Of a DNA stretch of 21,129 nt, positions 1 to 7,022 are shown in pieces. Origin of the DNA: CAZABP01 sp964483245 (GTDB taxonomy: Bacteria > Planctomycetota > UBA1135 > UBA2386); the NCBI GenBank assembly GCA_964483245.1, contig CAZABP010000069.1:1-21129 (forward strand), in the 5' to 3' direction. Numbering within the stretch: position 1 is the stretch's first letter; each line of letters starts with the position of its first letter. The notes beneath the pieces are model-generated. The model did no database searches. It had not been told where the DNA came from and worked only from the letters and a program-made list of their open reading frames with translations. A program made the position numbers and the translations under genes.

Positions 1-408
1 GTCGAGATCGCGATCGTCGACAAGCGGCGCATCAGCGGCAGCCACACGGTCAGCGAGAACATCGTCGGCGACGTCGAGGGGCGCGACGTCGTGTTGGTCG
101 ACGACATGGTCTCGACCGGCGGCTCGATCGCCGACGCGTGCCGGATCGTCAAGCAACACGGTGCGCTGCGCGTGTTCATCGTCGCGACGCACGCCGTGCT
201 CGCCGGCAGCGCCGTCGACAAGCTGCTGGCATCGCCGGCCGAGAAGATCGTGTTCGCCGACACGCTGCCGCTGCCGGATCCGCTGCCGGACCGGTTCATC
301 GTCGGCTCGATCGCGCCGCTGCTCGCGCGGGCGATCGATCGGATCCACCGCAGCGAGAGCGTCAGCATCCTGTTCGAGGAGCCGAACCGGCGTCCCGACG
401 AGAAGTAG
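1..408 (+). CDS. prs: Ribose-phosphate pyrophosphokinase, C-terminal part (5' end outside window)
   Basis: PRPP synthase transfers pyrophosphate from ATP to ribose 5-phosphate, making PRPP for nucleotide, His and Trp synthesis in the cytoplasm. The frame is open from base 1 and ends at the TAG at 406-408, so only the last 135 residues are present. The PRPP-binding loop VVLVDDMVSTGGS (bases 91-129) is diagnostic and intact; the preceding KRR and following C-terminal helices (DRFIVGSIAPLLARAIDRIH) match the family's ribose-5-phosphate-binding half. rplY begins 22 bases downstream, and a prs-rplY-pth order is common in several Gram-negative groups, so the genes are probably co-transcribed. The start cannot be seen. 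Identity is secure; nothing is odd in the visible part. Confidence 0.95.
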   Translation, partial: VEIAIVDKRRISGSHTVSENIVGDVEGRDVVLVDDMVSTGGSIADACRIVKQHGALRVFIVATHAVLAGSAVDKLLASPAEKIVFADTLPLPDPLPDRFIVGSIAPLLARAIDRIHRSESVSILFEEPNRRPDEK

Positions 409-430
409 ATCTCCCAACCCCCAACTCCCG

Positions 431-1084
431 ATGGAAGTCGCCAAGATCCAGATCGAGTCGCGTTCCGGCCACGGACGCCGCCAAGTCAGTCAGCTCCGCG
501 GGCTCGGCAAGATCCCGGCCGTCATCTACGGCGGCGGCGCCGAGCCGGTGTCCGTCACCGTGTCCGAGCACGAGTTCGAAGGCCACCTGCGCCATCACCA
601 CCGCGTGTTCGAGACGTCGCTCGGCGGCAAGTCGGAGGCGCTGATCCTGCAGAGCATCCAATGGGAGTCGATGACCGACCGCCCGTTGCACGTCGACTTC
701 CGGCGGATCGACCTGAGCAAGCCGATCGAGGTGCCGGTCGAGTTCACGTTCCTCGGCCACCCGGCCGGGGCCGCGAAGGGGGGCCGCCTCGTCGTCGACC
801 ACAACCAGATCCTGCTGCGCTGCCTGCCGGCCGCGATCCCGGATTCGATCGAGGTCAACGTCGAGCCGCTCGACCTGAACGCCGGCCTGACCGCCAAGGA
901 CATCGTGCTGCCGCCGGGTGTCGAGCTGGCGGTCTCGCCCGATACCCCGGTCTGCCACGTCGCGCTGATCGTCGTGCAGGCGGTCCCAGAAGCGACGCCG
1001 GCACCGGCCGAGGGCGAAGCTGCCGCGGCCGGCGGCGAAGCGGCGCCGGCTGCCCCCGCGGGCGGCGCACCGGCGAAGGGCTGA
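431..1084 (+). CDS. rplY: 50S ribosomal protein bL25, long (TL5/CTC) form
   Basis: bL25 binds 5S rRNA in the large subunit. The 217-residue product starts at ATG 431 (MEVAKIQIESR), matching the usual family N-terminus, with the LGKIPAVIYGGG signature near residues 29-40 of the 5S-binding domain. Residues about 95-190 form the second beta domain of the CTC/general-stress form, containing VPVEFTFLGHPAGAAKGG and ending in a typical DTPVCHVA segment. The last ~30 residues are an Ala/Pro/Glu/Gly-rich low-complexity tail, common in this form and probably disordered. No Shine-Dalgarno is visible upstream of the ATG; earlier in-frame codons would overlap prs and add residues unlike the family. It lies between prs and pth, with a GC-rich hairpin directly after its stop. 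Confidence 0.95.
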   Translation: MEVAKIQIESRSGHGRRQVSQLRGLGKIPAVIYGGGAEPVSVTVSEHEFEGHLRHHHRVFETSLGGKSEALILQSIQWESMTDRPLHVDFRRIDLSKPIEVPVEFTFLGHPAGAAKGGRLVVDHNQILLRCLPAAIPDSIEVNVEPLDLNAGLTAKDIVLPPGVELAVSPDTPVCHVALIVVQAVPEATPAPAEGEAAAAGGEAAPAAPAGGAPAKG

Positions 1085-1106
1085 GCGCCGCAGGGCGCAG
1101 CCACCG

Positions 1107-1131
1107 GCGGCGGCCCGCTCCGGGCCGCCGC
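1107..1131 (+). terminator. GC-rich hairpin after rplY, possible terminator
   Basis: A perfect 11-bp inverted repeat (1107-1117 pairing with 1121-1131) encloses a 3-base loop, starting 23 bases after the rplY stop. All pairs are G-C. There is no T-tract after it, so if it ends transcription it is not a classical intrinsic terminator; it could be a pause site, a Rho-aided end or an mRNA 3' stabiliser. Confidence 0.45.
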
Positions 1132-1136
1132 GAACC

Positions 1137-1164
1137 TGGACAACCCCGCGCACCCGGCTATCCT
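1137..1164 (+). promoter_or_regulatory. Promoter-like site upstream of pth
   Basis: TGGACA (1137-1142) and TATCCT (1159-1164) are separated by 16 bases, resembling a sigma-70 type -35/-10 pair with one and two mismatches. It lies just after the rplY hairpin and 23 bases before the pth ATG, so pth-rpsF-rpsR-rplI may start a new transcript here. The tRNA-Pro gene at the window end has a similarly shaped TTGCGG-16-TATCGT pair, which mildly supports the assignment. Confidence 0.4.
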
Positions 1165-1187
1165 CCCTGCCCCTTCCGGTCAGCCCC

Positions 1188-1820
1188 ATGGCCGTGCAGC
1201 GGATCGCACTCGGAATCGGCAATCCCGGTCCCGAGTACCACGAGACGCGGCACAACGTCGGCTTCATGGTGCTCGACCTGGTGGCGACCCGCCACGGCCT
1301 GACCTTCCAACGTCTCGAACGCCGCGATCCGGACGGAACGCGCCGGTTCGGCGGACGCTGCAAAGGTCAGATCGCGGTGGGGGTGACGGCGACCGGCGAG
1401 TGGATGCTCGTCAAGCCGTCGACGTACGTGAACCTGTCCGGCGACGTGGCCGGCCCGCTGTTGCGGGCGCACACGCTCGGACCGGATGCGCTCTTTGTCG
1501 TAGTCGATGACCTGAGCCTACCGCTGGGCCGGATTCGCATCCGGCCGTCGGGGAGCTCGGGCGGACACAACGGGCTCGGCTCGATCGAGACCGCGTTGGG
1601 TACGCGCGAGTATCCCCGTCTCCGTCTCGGTATCGGCGAGCCACGTGGATCGAGTGTCGATCACGTGCTCACCCGCTTCCATCCTGAGGAACGGGAGGTC
1701 TTGGGTCGATGCCTCGAGCGCGCAGCCGATGCCGTCATGGACTGGCTCGGCGGCCGCTCGATCCAAGATCTGATGGACCTCCACAATGGCTGGTGCGCCG
1801 AACGCACCGGGAGCGAGTGA
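1188..1820 (+). CDS. pth: Peptidyl-tRNA hydrolase
   Basis: This enzyme cleaves the ester bond of peptidyl-tRNAs that fall off ribosomes, recycling tRNA. The 210-residue protein has the complete family signature in order: GIGNPGPEYHETRHNVGF near the N-terminus with the catalytic His in TRHN, KPSTYVNLSG, VVVDDLSLPLGRIRIR with the activating Asp, GSSGGHNGLGSIETALGT, and RLRLGIGEP. Length is slightly above the usual 185-200 because of a longer N-terminal loop (DPDGTRRFGGR). ATG 1188 places the conserved beta-strand right at the N-terminus. It sits between rplY and rpsF, with only 3 bases before the rpsF start, so its translation may feed rpsF. No missing catalytic residue was seen. Confidence 0.97.
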   Translation: MAVQRIALGIGNPGPEYHETRHNVGFMVLDLVATRHGLTFQRLERRDPDGTRRFGGRCKGQIAVGVTATGEWMLVKPSTYVNLSGDVAGPLLRAHTLGPDALFVVVDDLSLPLGRIRIRPSGSSGGHNGLGSIETALGTREYPRLRLGIGEPRGSSVDHVLTRFHPEEREVLGRCLERAADAVMDWLGGRSIQDLMDLHNGWCAERTGSE

Positions 1821-1823
1821 GTT

Positions 1824-2300
1824 TTGCAACGAACCTATGAATGCATGGTCCTCCTGGACAACCGGGAGGTGAAGAAGGGCTGGAACGAGATCAAGGCCCT
1901 CGTCAACGGCCTGCTCGAGAAGCACGGCGCCAAGGTCCTGAGCAGCAAGCTGTGGGGCGAGCGCCGTCTGGCGTATCCGATCGGGCATCAGAACCGCGCG
2001 ACGTACCTGCTCGCCTACTTCAGCAGCGACACCAGCGCGGTGGCGATGATCCGCCGCGAGCTGGGTCTCAGCGAGCCGGTGCTGCGCAGCCTGATCAGCG
2101 TCTGCGACGAGGTGCCGGCGTCCGCGCACGAGCCGGAGGTCGAGTTCGACGTCACGCAGATCCGCGAGGAGGCGGTCGAGCTGGTGTCGGTCGGCGTCAC
2201 GACGCCGCCGGCCGAGGAGGCAGCGGTCGAAGCCGCCGCAGAGGAGCCGGCTCCGGTCGCCTCCGGCGCCGACGGCGCGGCCACCGAGGAGAAGGAGTGA
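1824..2300 (+). CDS. rpsF: 30S ribosomal protein bS6
   Basis: bS6 binds 16S rRNA of the small subunit together with bS18, whose gene follows. The start is TTG 1824: it alone gives the conserved first strand (QRTYECMVLLDN), whereas the next ATG (1845) would remove it. A GGAG lies about 11 bases upstream, inside the end of pth. Core residues about 2-97 contain the KKGWNEIKALVNGLLEKHGAKV helix region and the typical WGERRLAYPIGHQ motif. At 158 residues it is longer than the usual 95-135; the extra C-terminal segment (about residues 105-158) is rich in Glu, Ala, Val and Pro, acidic and probably disordered. Neighbours pth (3 bases) and rpsR (4 bases) imply one transcript. No ssb or priB gene lies between rpsF and rpsR. 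Confidence 0.95.
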   Translation: MQRTYECMVLLDNREVKKGWNEIKALVNGLLEKHGAKVLSSKLWGERRLAYPIGHQNRATYLLAYFSSDTSAVAMIRRELGLSEPVLRSLISVCDEVPASAHEPEVEFDVTQIREEAVELVSVGVTTPPAEEAAVEAAAEEPAPVASGADGAATEEKE

Positions 2301-2304
2301 TCCG

Positions 2305-2562
2305 ATGAGCGACATGGACAACCAAGGGCGTGGCCGGCGCAGCCGCTTCGTCAAGTTCGGCCCGCGCACGCGCAAGCGCGCCGAGCCGGAAGAGCCGCTG
2401 GACTACAAGAACGTGACCTACCTGGCGAAGTTCGTCTCCGGGCAGGGCAAGATCCAGAGCCGCAAGCGGACCGGATTCTCCGGCCAGAACCAACGCAAGC
2501 TCGCAGTCGCGATCAAGCACGCGCGGTTCCTGGCCCTGTTGCCGTTCGTCGGAAGGAGCTGA
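2305..2562 (+). CDS. rpsR: 30S ribosomal protein bS18
   Basis: bS18 forms a heterodimer with bS6 on the platform of the 30S subunit. The 85-residue product shows the family core: DYKNVTYLAKFVSGQGKI, then RKRTGFSGQNQRKLAVAIKHARFLALLPF. The first ~30 residues are a basic, disordered extension (GRGRRSRFVKFGPRTRKR), moderately long for the family. ATG 2305 is preceded by AAGGAG with 8-base spacing, a good ribosome-binding site that overlaps the end of rpsF. rplI follows after 3 bases. The usual zinc-type cysteines seen in some bS18 proteins are absent, which is normal for the Cys-free form. Confidence 0.96.
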   Translation: MSDMDNQGRGRRSRFVKFGPRTRKRAEPEEPLDYKNVTYLAKFVSGQGKIQSRKRTGFSGQNQRKLAVAIKHARFLALLPFVGRS

Positions 2563-2565
2563 GCG

Positions 2566-3018
2566 ATGGAACTCCTGTTGAAGCGCAGCGTGCCGACGCT
2601 CGGCCGCGTTGGAGAGATCGTCAAGGTCAAGCCCGGTTACGCGCGGAACTACCTCGTGCCGCTCGGCTACGCGGTCGCCGTGACCAAGGCGAACATCGAG
2701 CTGATCGAGCGGGAACGCGAGCGGATCGCTGCCGAGGAGGCGGCCGAGCTGGCGAACCTGAAGGAAGTCGTGCAAGGCATGGTCAACGTCTCGATCACGA
2801 TCGAGAGCCACGCCAACGACAAGGGGCATCTGTTCGGTTCGGTGACCGGCGGCATGATCGCGCACGCGTTGCAGGCCAAGGGCTACCGGTTCGACGAACG
2901 CGCGGTGCGGCTGGCCGCGCCGATCAAGGAGATCGGCGTCTACGACGTCATCGTGCAGCCACACCCCGACGCGAGCTCGACGATCAAGGTCTGGGTGGTC
3001 CAGTCGAAACCGGTCTGA
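2566..3018 (+). CDS. rplI: 50S ribosomal protein bL9
   Basis: bL9 binds 23S rRNA near the L1 stalk and helps keep the reading frame. The 150-residue protein has the N-terminal RNA-binding signature LGRVGEIVKVKPGYARNYLVPLGYAVAV (residues about 11-38), a charged connecting helix (ELIERERERIAAEEAAELANLKEV, about 43-68), and a C-terminal domain with NDKGHLFGSVT and AAPIKEIGVYDVIVQPHPD. Length is normal. The start ATG 2566 has a strong AGGAG site 8-9 bases upstream, inside rpsR. It closes the ribosomal protein run; rimO begins 37 bases later. dnaB, which follows rplI in many genomes, is not found here. Confidence 0.97.
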   Translation: MELLLKRSVPTLGRVGEIVKVKPGYARNYLVPLGYAVAVTKANIELIERERERIAAEEAAELANLKEVVQGMVNVSITIESHANDKGHLFGSVTGGMIAHALQAKGYRFDERAVRLAAPIKEIGVYDVIVQPHPDASSTIKVWVVQSKPV

Positions 3019-3055
3019 CGCCGTCCCCTGTCCGCCGGAGCTCCCGGCCGCAACC

Positions 3056-4420
3056 GTGAACGAGGCGATCCGAGTCTCGATTGTCAGCCTCGGCTGCGCG
3101 CGCAACCTCGTCGACTCCGAGGTGCTGCTCGGGCACGCAGTCGAGGAGGGCTTCCAGCTCGCCGCCGACCCCGAAGACGCCGACATCGTCGTCGTCAACA
3201 CCTGCGGGTTCATCGAGCAGGCGAAGCAGGAGTCGATCGACACGTTGCTGTCGGTCGCGCGGTTGAAACAGGAGGGTTCGCTGAAGGGGGTCGTCGCCGT
3301 CGGCTGCCTCGCGCAGCGGCACGGCGGCGAGCTCGCCGAAGCGATGCCGGAGCTCGATGCGGTGCTCGGAATCTCCGACTACTCGGGGATTCCCGGCGTG
3401 CTGCGCCGGATCGTCAACGGTTCGCCGCGGCGCTTCGTCGCGACCGTCGACGGCGGCCGGCCGAAGTCGGCGCGCAGCGACGCGCAGCGCGTGCTGCTCA
3501 CGCCGAAGAGCTACGCGTACCTGCGGATCTCGGAAGGCTGCGACCACGTCTGCACGTTCTGCGCGATCCCGTCGATGCGCGGCCGCAACCGCAGCAAGCC
3601 GCTCGACGTGCTGCTCGAAGAGGCGCGGTCCATCGCGGCGCAGGGGGTCAAAGAGATCGTCGTCGTCGCCGAGGACACGACGGCCTGGGACCTCGACGTC
3701 ACGCGCAAGCGGCGGATCCACGAGCTGCTCGAGGCGCTGGCCGGGATCGACGGGATCGCCTGGATCCGGCTGATGTACGCGTACCCGCACACCGTGCGGC
3801 CGGAGCTGACGCGCGTCCTGCGTGAGCTCGGCAACGTCGTCCCGTACCTCGACATCCCGATCCAGCACATCGCGAGCCCGATGCTGCGCGCGATGAAGCG
3901 CGGCGTCAGCGGTGCGCAGGTGCGCGGGATCCTGGATCGGCTGCGCACCGAAGTGCCGGGCATCGCGGTGCGCACGACGCTGATCACCGGATTCCCGGGC
4001 GAGACCGAGCAGGACTTCGCCGAGCTGCGCGAGCTGGTGACGTCGTACCGGTTCGAACGGCTCGGCGTGTTCACGTTCTCGGCCGAGGATGGGACTCCGG
4101 CGGCGACGCTGCCGGACCAGGTGCCGGCCGAGCTCGCGGAAGCGCGGCGCGCCGAGCTGATGGAGCTGCAGCGGCCGATCATGCGCGCATTCCACGAGTC
4201 GCTGGTCGGGCGCGAGCTGGAGGTGCTGATCGACGGCCGCAGCCAGGACGGCAACGGGTTCGTCGGACGCACGTTCGCCGATGCGCCGGAGATCGATGGG
4301 ACGGTGCGACTCGCCGAGCCGGGTCTGCAGGCGGGCGATCTGGTGCGCGCGCGGATCATCGAGGCCGGCGACTACGACTGCGCGGCTGCGCTGCGTGAGG
4401 CGTCGGGGCGGCCCGCATGA
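3056..4420 (+). CDS. rimO: Ribosomal protein uS12 methylthiotransferase
   Basis: RimO is a radical-SAM enzyme with two iron-sulfur clusters that methylthiolates the conserved Asp of ribosomal protein uS12. The 454-residue protein shows the N-terminal UPF0004 domain with cluster cysteines C14 (SLGCARNLVDSE), C50 (NTCGFIEQAKQESID) and C84 (GCLAQR), the radical-SAM CxxxCxxC at C162/C166/C169 (EGCDHVCTFCAIP) and a C-terminal TRAM domain from about residue 385. The GFIEQAKQESID segment and SLGCARNLVDSE favour RimO over its tRNA-modifying paralogue MiaB. GTG 3056 is the start; no nearer ribosome-binding site than a CGGAG about 17 bases upstream was found. Its TGA overlaps the pgsA ATG as ATGA. Location just after ribosomal protein genes fits its substrate. 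Confidence 0.95.
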   Translation: MNEAIRVSIVSLGCARNLVDSEVLLGHAVEEGFQLAADPEDADIVVVNTCGFIEQAKQESIDTLLSVARLKQEGSLKGVVAVGCLAQRHGGELAEAMPELDAVLGISDYSGIPGVLRRIVNGSPRRFVATVDGGRPKSARSDAQRVLLTPKSYAYLRISEGCDHVCTFCAIPSMRGRNRSKPLDVLLEEARSIAAQGVKEIVVVAEDTTAWDLDVTRKRRIHELLEALAGIDGIAWIRLMYAYPHTVRPELTRVLRELGNVVPYLDIPIQHIASPMLRAMKRGVSGAQVRGILDRLRTEVPGIAVRTTLITGFPGETEQDFAELRELVTSYRFERLGVFTFSAEDGTPAATLPDQVPAELAEARRAELMELQRPIMRAFHESLVGRELEVLIDGRSQDGNGFVGRTFADAPEIDGTVRLAEPGLQAGDLVRARIIEAGDYDCAAALREASGRPA

Positions 4421-4980
4421 ACTTCGCGAACGGCATCACGCTGGCGCGGCTGGTCGTGACGCTGGTCTGCTTCGCGGCGCTCGAGCTGATCCCGGATCCA
4501 CAGCAGCCGGACCGCACGCTGGCCTGGATCGCGTTCATCGCGTTCGTGTTCGCGGCGGCGACCGACTTCGTCGATGGCTGGGTCGCGCGCCGGTTCGGGC
4601 AGGTCACGGCGTTCGGCCGGGTCGCGGATCCGTTCGTCGACAAGGTGCTGGTCTGCGGCGCGCTGGTGCTGCTGCTGCGGTTCGACGTCGTCACGCGGCT
4701 GCTGCCGTACTGGTTCGTCGTGTTGGTGATCGCGCGCGAGTTCCTGGTCACGTCGATCCGCGGATTGGTCGAAGCGCGCGGGATCCCGTTCCCGGCCGAG
4801 ACGATCGGCAAGTGGAAGATGGTCGCGCAGTCGGTCACGACGGCGGCGTTCGCGTCGCTGGTGGCCGGGGTGGAGATGTGGCGGCAGGTCGCGATCGTCG
4901 GGCTGTGGGTCACTGCGGTACTGACCGTGTGGTCCTGCGCGCAATACGTCGCGAAGGGAGCCCGGCTGCTGCGTGCCTGA
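4417..4980 (+). CDS. pgsA: CDP-diacylglycerol-glycerol-3-phosphate 3-phosphatidyltransferase
   Basis: PgsA makes phosphatidylglycerophosphate from CDP-diacylglycerol and glycerol 3-phosphate at the cytoplasmic membrane. The 187-residue protein has the CDP-alcohol phosphotransferase signature DGx2ARx8Gx3Dx3D exactly, at D53-G54, A57-R58, G67, D71 and D75, with an extra acidic D50 before it. Several hydrophobic helices surround it (about residues 8-25, 35-50, 76-112, 140-180). ATG 4417 overlaps the rimO stop by 4 bases, so translation is probably coupled. The N-terminus (NFANGITLARL) is typical of PgsA (usual xxNxLTxxR). pgpA, the next step in the pathway, overlaps its 3' end, which makes the PgsA assignment firmer than other members of this transferase family. 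Confidence 0.93.
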   Translation: MNFANGITLARLVVTLVCFAALELIPDPQQPDRTLAWIAFIAFVFAAATDFVDGWVARRFGQVTAFGRVADPFVDKVLVCGALVLLLRFDVVTRLLPYWFVVLVIAREFLVTSIRGLVEARGIPFPAETIGKWKMVAQSVTTAAFASLVAGVEMWRQVAIVGLWVTAVLTVWSCAQYVAKGARLLRA

Positions 4981-5494
4981 CGCACCGCCGCTGTTGCCCG
5001 CTGCCGTCCGCGGCGACCGCTGGCGGCTCTGGCTCGCGACCTGGGGCGGGCTCGGGCTGCTGCCGTTCGCGCCCGGCACGTTCGGCAGCGCCGGCGCGCT
5101 GCTGTTCGCGGTGCTGCTGCAGCTCGTGTTCGACGGGCTCGCGCTGGCGTGGGTCTGGACCGGCTGCGCGCTGCTGCTGCTGCTGGTCGGCTGCCGGATG
5201 ACGGCGTTCATCGACCGCGGGCTCGGCGGCTGCGATCCGGGCTGCTTCGTGCTCGACGAGGTGGTCGGGTTGCTGCTGCCGCTGGCGATGTTCGCGTTCG
5301 TGTACGGCGAACCGTCGCCATGGATCCTCGCGGCCGGGTTCGGGTTGTTCCGGCTGTTCGACATCGCCAAGCTTCCGCCCGTGCGTCAGCTCGAAGCGAT
5401 CCCCGGCGCCGCCGGAGTCATGTTGGACGATGTCGCCGCCGGTCTGCAGGCCGGCCTGATCCTGCTGGTCCTGCCGCAGCTCGGGGTCGCGTGA
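4973..5494 (+). CDS. pgpA: Phosphatidylglycerophosphatase A
   Basis: PgpA removes the phosphate from phosphatidylglycerophosphate, giving phosphatidylglycerol. The 173-residue integral membrane protein carries the family motifs TWGGLGLLPFAPGTFGSAGAL (about residues 23-43), DPGCFVLDEVVGLLLPL (about 87-103, with the conserved Asp/Glu pair), FGLFRLFDIAKLPPVR (about 124-139) and the final GVMLDDVAAGLQAG. GTG 4973 starts 8 bases before the end of pgsA, an arrangement consistent with translational coupling between consecutive pathway steps. The next gene's GTG overlaps this stop as GTGA. Length agrees with the family (160-180). Confidence 0.93.
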   Translation: MPDAPPLLPAAVRGDRWRLWLATWGGLGLLPFAPGTFGSAGALLFAVLLQLVFDGLALAWVWTGCALLLLLVGCRMTAFIDRGLGGCDPGCFVLDEVVGLLLPLAMFAFVYGEPSPWILAAGFGLFRLFDIAKLPPVRQLEAIPGAAGVMLDDVAAGLQAGLILLVLPQLGVA

Positions 5495-6585
5495 GCGCGC
5501 GCGGAGGCAGGCGCTCCACCGGGCGACTCGCGTTGCGCGCCGCGCTGCTGTCGGGCGGCGTCGCGCTGGTGGTCGGGGGGCTCGTGTTGGTCGCGATCGC
5601 GAGCGGGCTGGACCGGCCGAACGATGCCAGGCGGGCGTGGTTGCTCGGTGGCCTGACGACACTGGTCGGCGCCGGGATCGCCGCGATTGCCGCGTACACG
5701 CAGGCCAGCCGTGTCGCGACGCGCGTGACGGATCTCGGGCTCGCCGTCGCCAAGCTCGGGCGCGGCACGACCGAGGTGCGCGTGCGCGCGAGCGGCAACG
5801 ACGAGGTCGGCGCGCTCGGCCGCGCCGTGCAGTACCTGGCCAGCGATCTGGCGGCGCTCGCCGAACAGGCGCAACAGGGCGGGCAGGCGGCCGGCTTCGA
5901 TCCGCAGTTGCGGGTCTGGCGCGACCGCGTGCTGCCGCAGGCGCCGCCGGAGCTCGAGGGGTTCGAGGTCGACGCCGCGCTGTCGAAAGGGAGCCGCGGC
6001 GGCTTCGACTACTTCGACGGCGGGCTCGTCGAGGGCGGCCGCGCGGCCGTGTTCCTGGTCAGCAGCGAAGGGCAGTCCACGTTGGCAATCGTCGCGGCGC
6101 GGCTCGCGCGCGACGAGCTGGCGCGCGCGCTGCAGACCGGCGCGACGGCGCGCCGCGCGCTGACGCACGCCAACAAGGTCATGCAGCGGCTGCTGCCGTC
6201 CGGTGTCTGCGCGAAGGCGGCCGTGCTCGAGTTCGGCGGCGACGAGGCGAAGGTCTACCACGCCGGCTGGCGCACACCGTGCTGGATCGCGCGGGCCGGC
6301 AACCTGGAAGCGATCGCCGGCGAGGGGATCGCGCTCGGCCTCGACGACGGGCCGGTGTTCGAGAAGTCGCTGTGCAGCGCCAAGGTGCCGCTGCAGCAGG
6401 GCGTGCGGTTGGTGCAGACGAACGAGGCCGGGCAGCGGATCGACGAGCTGTCGGATCTCGTGCGGACGCATGCGCCCAAACACACGACCCCGTTCATGAA
6501 CCTCGTCCTCGGTGGCGTCGAGGCGGAGGCCGGTCCGGAAGGCCTGCGCGAGGACCTCGTGCTGGTCACGATCAAGCGGTGGTGA
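5491..6585 (+). CDS. Membrane protein with HAMP and divergent SpoIIE/PP2C-like phosphatase domain
   Basis: The 364-residue protein has two hydrophobic helices (about residues 15-38 and 49-70), a HAMP-like segment ending near 122 (GRGTTEVRVRASGNDEVGALGRAV), and from about 150 to the end a domain resembling SpoIIE-type serine phosphatases: PPELEGFEV, GGFDYFDGG in place of the usual GGDYYD, a central helix with LTHANKVMQRLLPSG, and a C-terminal EDLVLVTIKRW in place of DDxTLVVVK. The typical metal-binding DGVTE is replaced by TNEAG, so catalysis may be weakened or lost. GTG 5491 overlaps the pgpA stop (GTGA). Such proteins usually set the phosphorylation state of anti-sigma-factor antagonists, but no partner switch gene is visible here; its role beside phospholipid synthesis is unknown. 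Confidence 0.65.
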   Translation: MSARGGRRSTGRLALRAALLSGGVALVVGGLVLVAIASGLDRPNDARRAWLLGGLTTLVGAGIAAIAAYTQASRVATRVTDLGLAVAKLGRGTTEVRVRASGNDEVGALGRAVQYLASDLAALAEQAQQGGQAAGFDPQLRVWRDRVLPQAPPELEGFEVDAALSKGSRGGFDYFDGGLVEGGRAAVFLVSSEGQSTLAIVAARLARDELARALQTGATARRALTHANKVMQRLLPSGVCAKAAVLEFGGDEAKVYHAGWRTPCWIARAGNLEAIAGEGIALGLDDGPVFEKSLCSAKVPLQQGVRLVQTNEAGQRIDELSDLVRTHAPKHTTPFMNLVLGGVEAEAGPEGLREDLVLVTIKRW

Positions 6586-6587
6586 CG

Positions 6588-6875
6588 ATGCCGGACGAAG
6601 GGCGCTTCCAGGAGCTGATCGAGCGGATCTACTTCGAGCGGGACCGCGCGCGCGGCACGCAGGGGACCCTGCTGTGGTTCGTCGAGGAGGTCGGCGAGCT
6701 GGTGCGCGCGATCCGGCGCGGCGAGCAGCACAACCTCGAGGAGGAGTTCGCCGACGTCTATGCGTGGCTCGCGACGCTGGCGAGCCTGCACGGGATCGAC
6801 CTCGAGGCGATCGGGCGGCGGAAATACGCGGGTGGCTGTCCGCGCTGCCGTGCGACCCCGTGCAGCTGCGAGTAG
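6588..6875 (+). CDS. Small MazG-like nucleotide pyrophosphohydrolase with C-terminal Cys cluster
   Basis: The 95-residue protein matches the MazG fold: a four-helix, Mg2+-dependent hydrolase that splits nucleoside triphosphates to monophosphates plus pyrophosphate. The metal-binding pattern EEVGE (residues about 28-32) followed by EEEFADVYAW is the expected ExxE...ExxD. The C-terminus, KYAGGCPRCRATPCSC, has four cysteines that look like a small zinc or metal site; this tail is a recurring feature of a short MazG subfamily and is unlike the long, duplicated MazG of E. coli, so no symbol is given. ATG 6588 lies 2 bases after the preceding stop, making it the last gene of the rimO-pgsA-pgpA run. 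Substrate preference cannot be told from sequence. Confidence 0.85.
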   Translation: MPDEGRFQELIERIYFERDRARGTQGTLLWFVEEVGELVRAIRRGEQHNLEEEFADVYAWLATLASLHGIDLEAIGRRKYAGGCPRCRATPCSCE

Positions 6876-6881
6876 TGGGCA

Positions 6882-6953
6882 GCCGCGGCGCGGCGAGGCC
6901 GGTGCGCGCGAGCCTCGGGTCGCGACGGCGGGGTTCGAATCGCCGCCACGGCA
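6882..6953 (+). other. Degenerate tRNA-like sequence (tRNA pseudogene or 3' fragment candidate)
   Basis: The GGTTCGAATC at 6932-6941 is the canonical T-loop, with a 7-bp stem containing one mismatch around TTCGAAT (6934-6940). The following CCACGGC plus A (6946-6953) could be the 3' acceptor strand, and GCCGCGG (6882-6888) pairs with it with one mismatch. A 5-bp hairpin (6907-6911/6920-6924) sits where an anticodon arm would, 4 bases before the T stem, but its loop has 8 bases and no T33. No acceptable D arm can be drawn, T8 is missing and no CCA is encoded. It is therefore not a functional tRNA as read, but may be a decayed gene or integration remnant. The rest of the 147-base gap (6876-7022) shows nothing else definite. 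Confidence 0.3.
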
Positions 6954-7022
6954 CTCACCTGCACTTCTTGCGCGCCGACGGCACGGCGTTCGCAACGTGC
7001 GCCGGCGGAGGTTGATGCACCC

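Noticed and set aside
1518..2375. Minus-strand frame across pth, rpsF and rpsR
   Set aside because: It overlaps three confidently identified genes and shows only shadow composition.
6847..6953. A long-variable-arm or selenocysteine tRNA ending at 6953
   Set aside because: A 107-base fit needs the 5' strand inside mazG, gives no TCA anticodon or D arm, and is too long for ordinary type II tRNAs.
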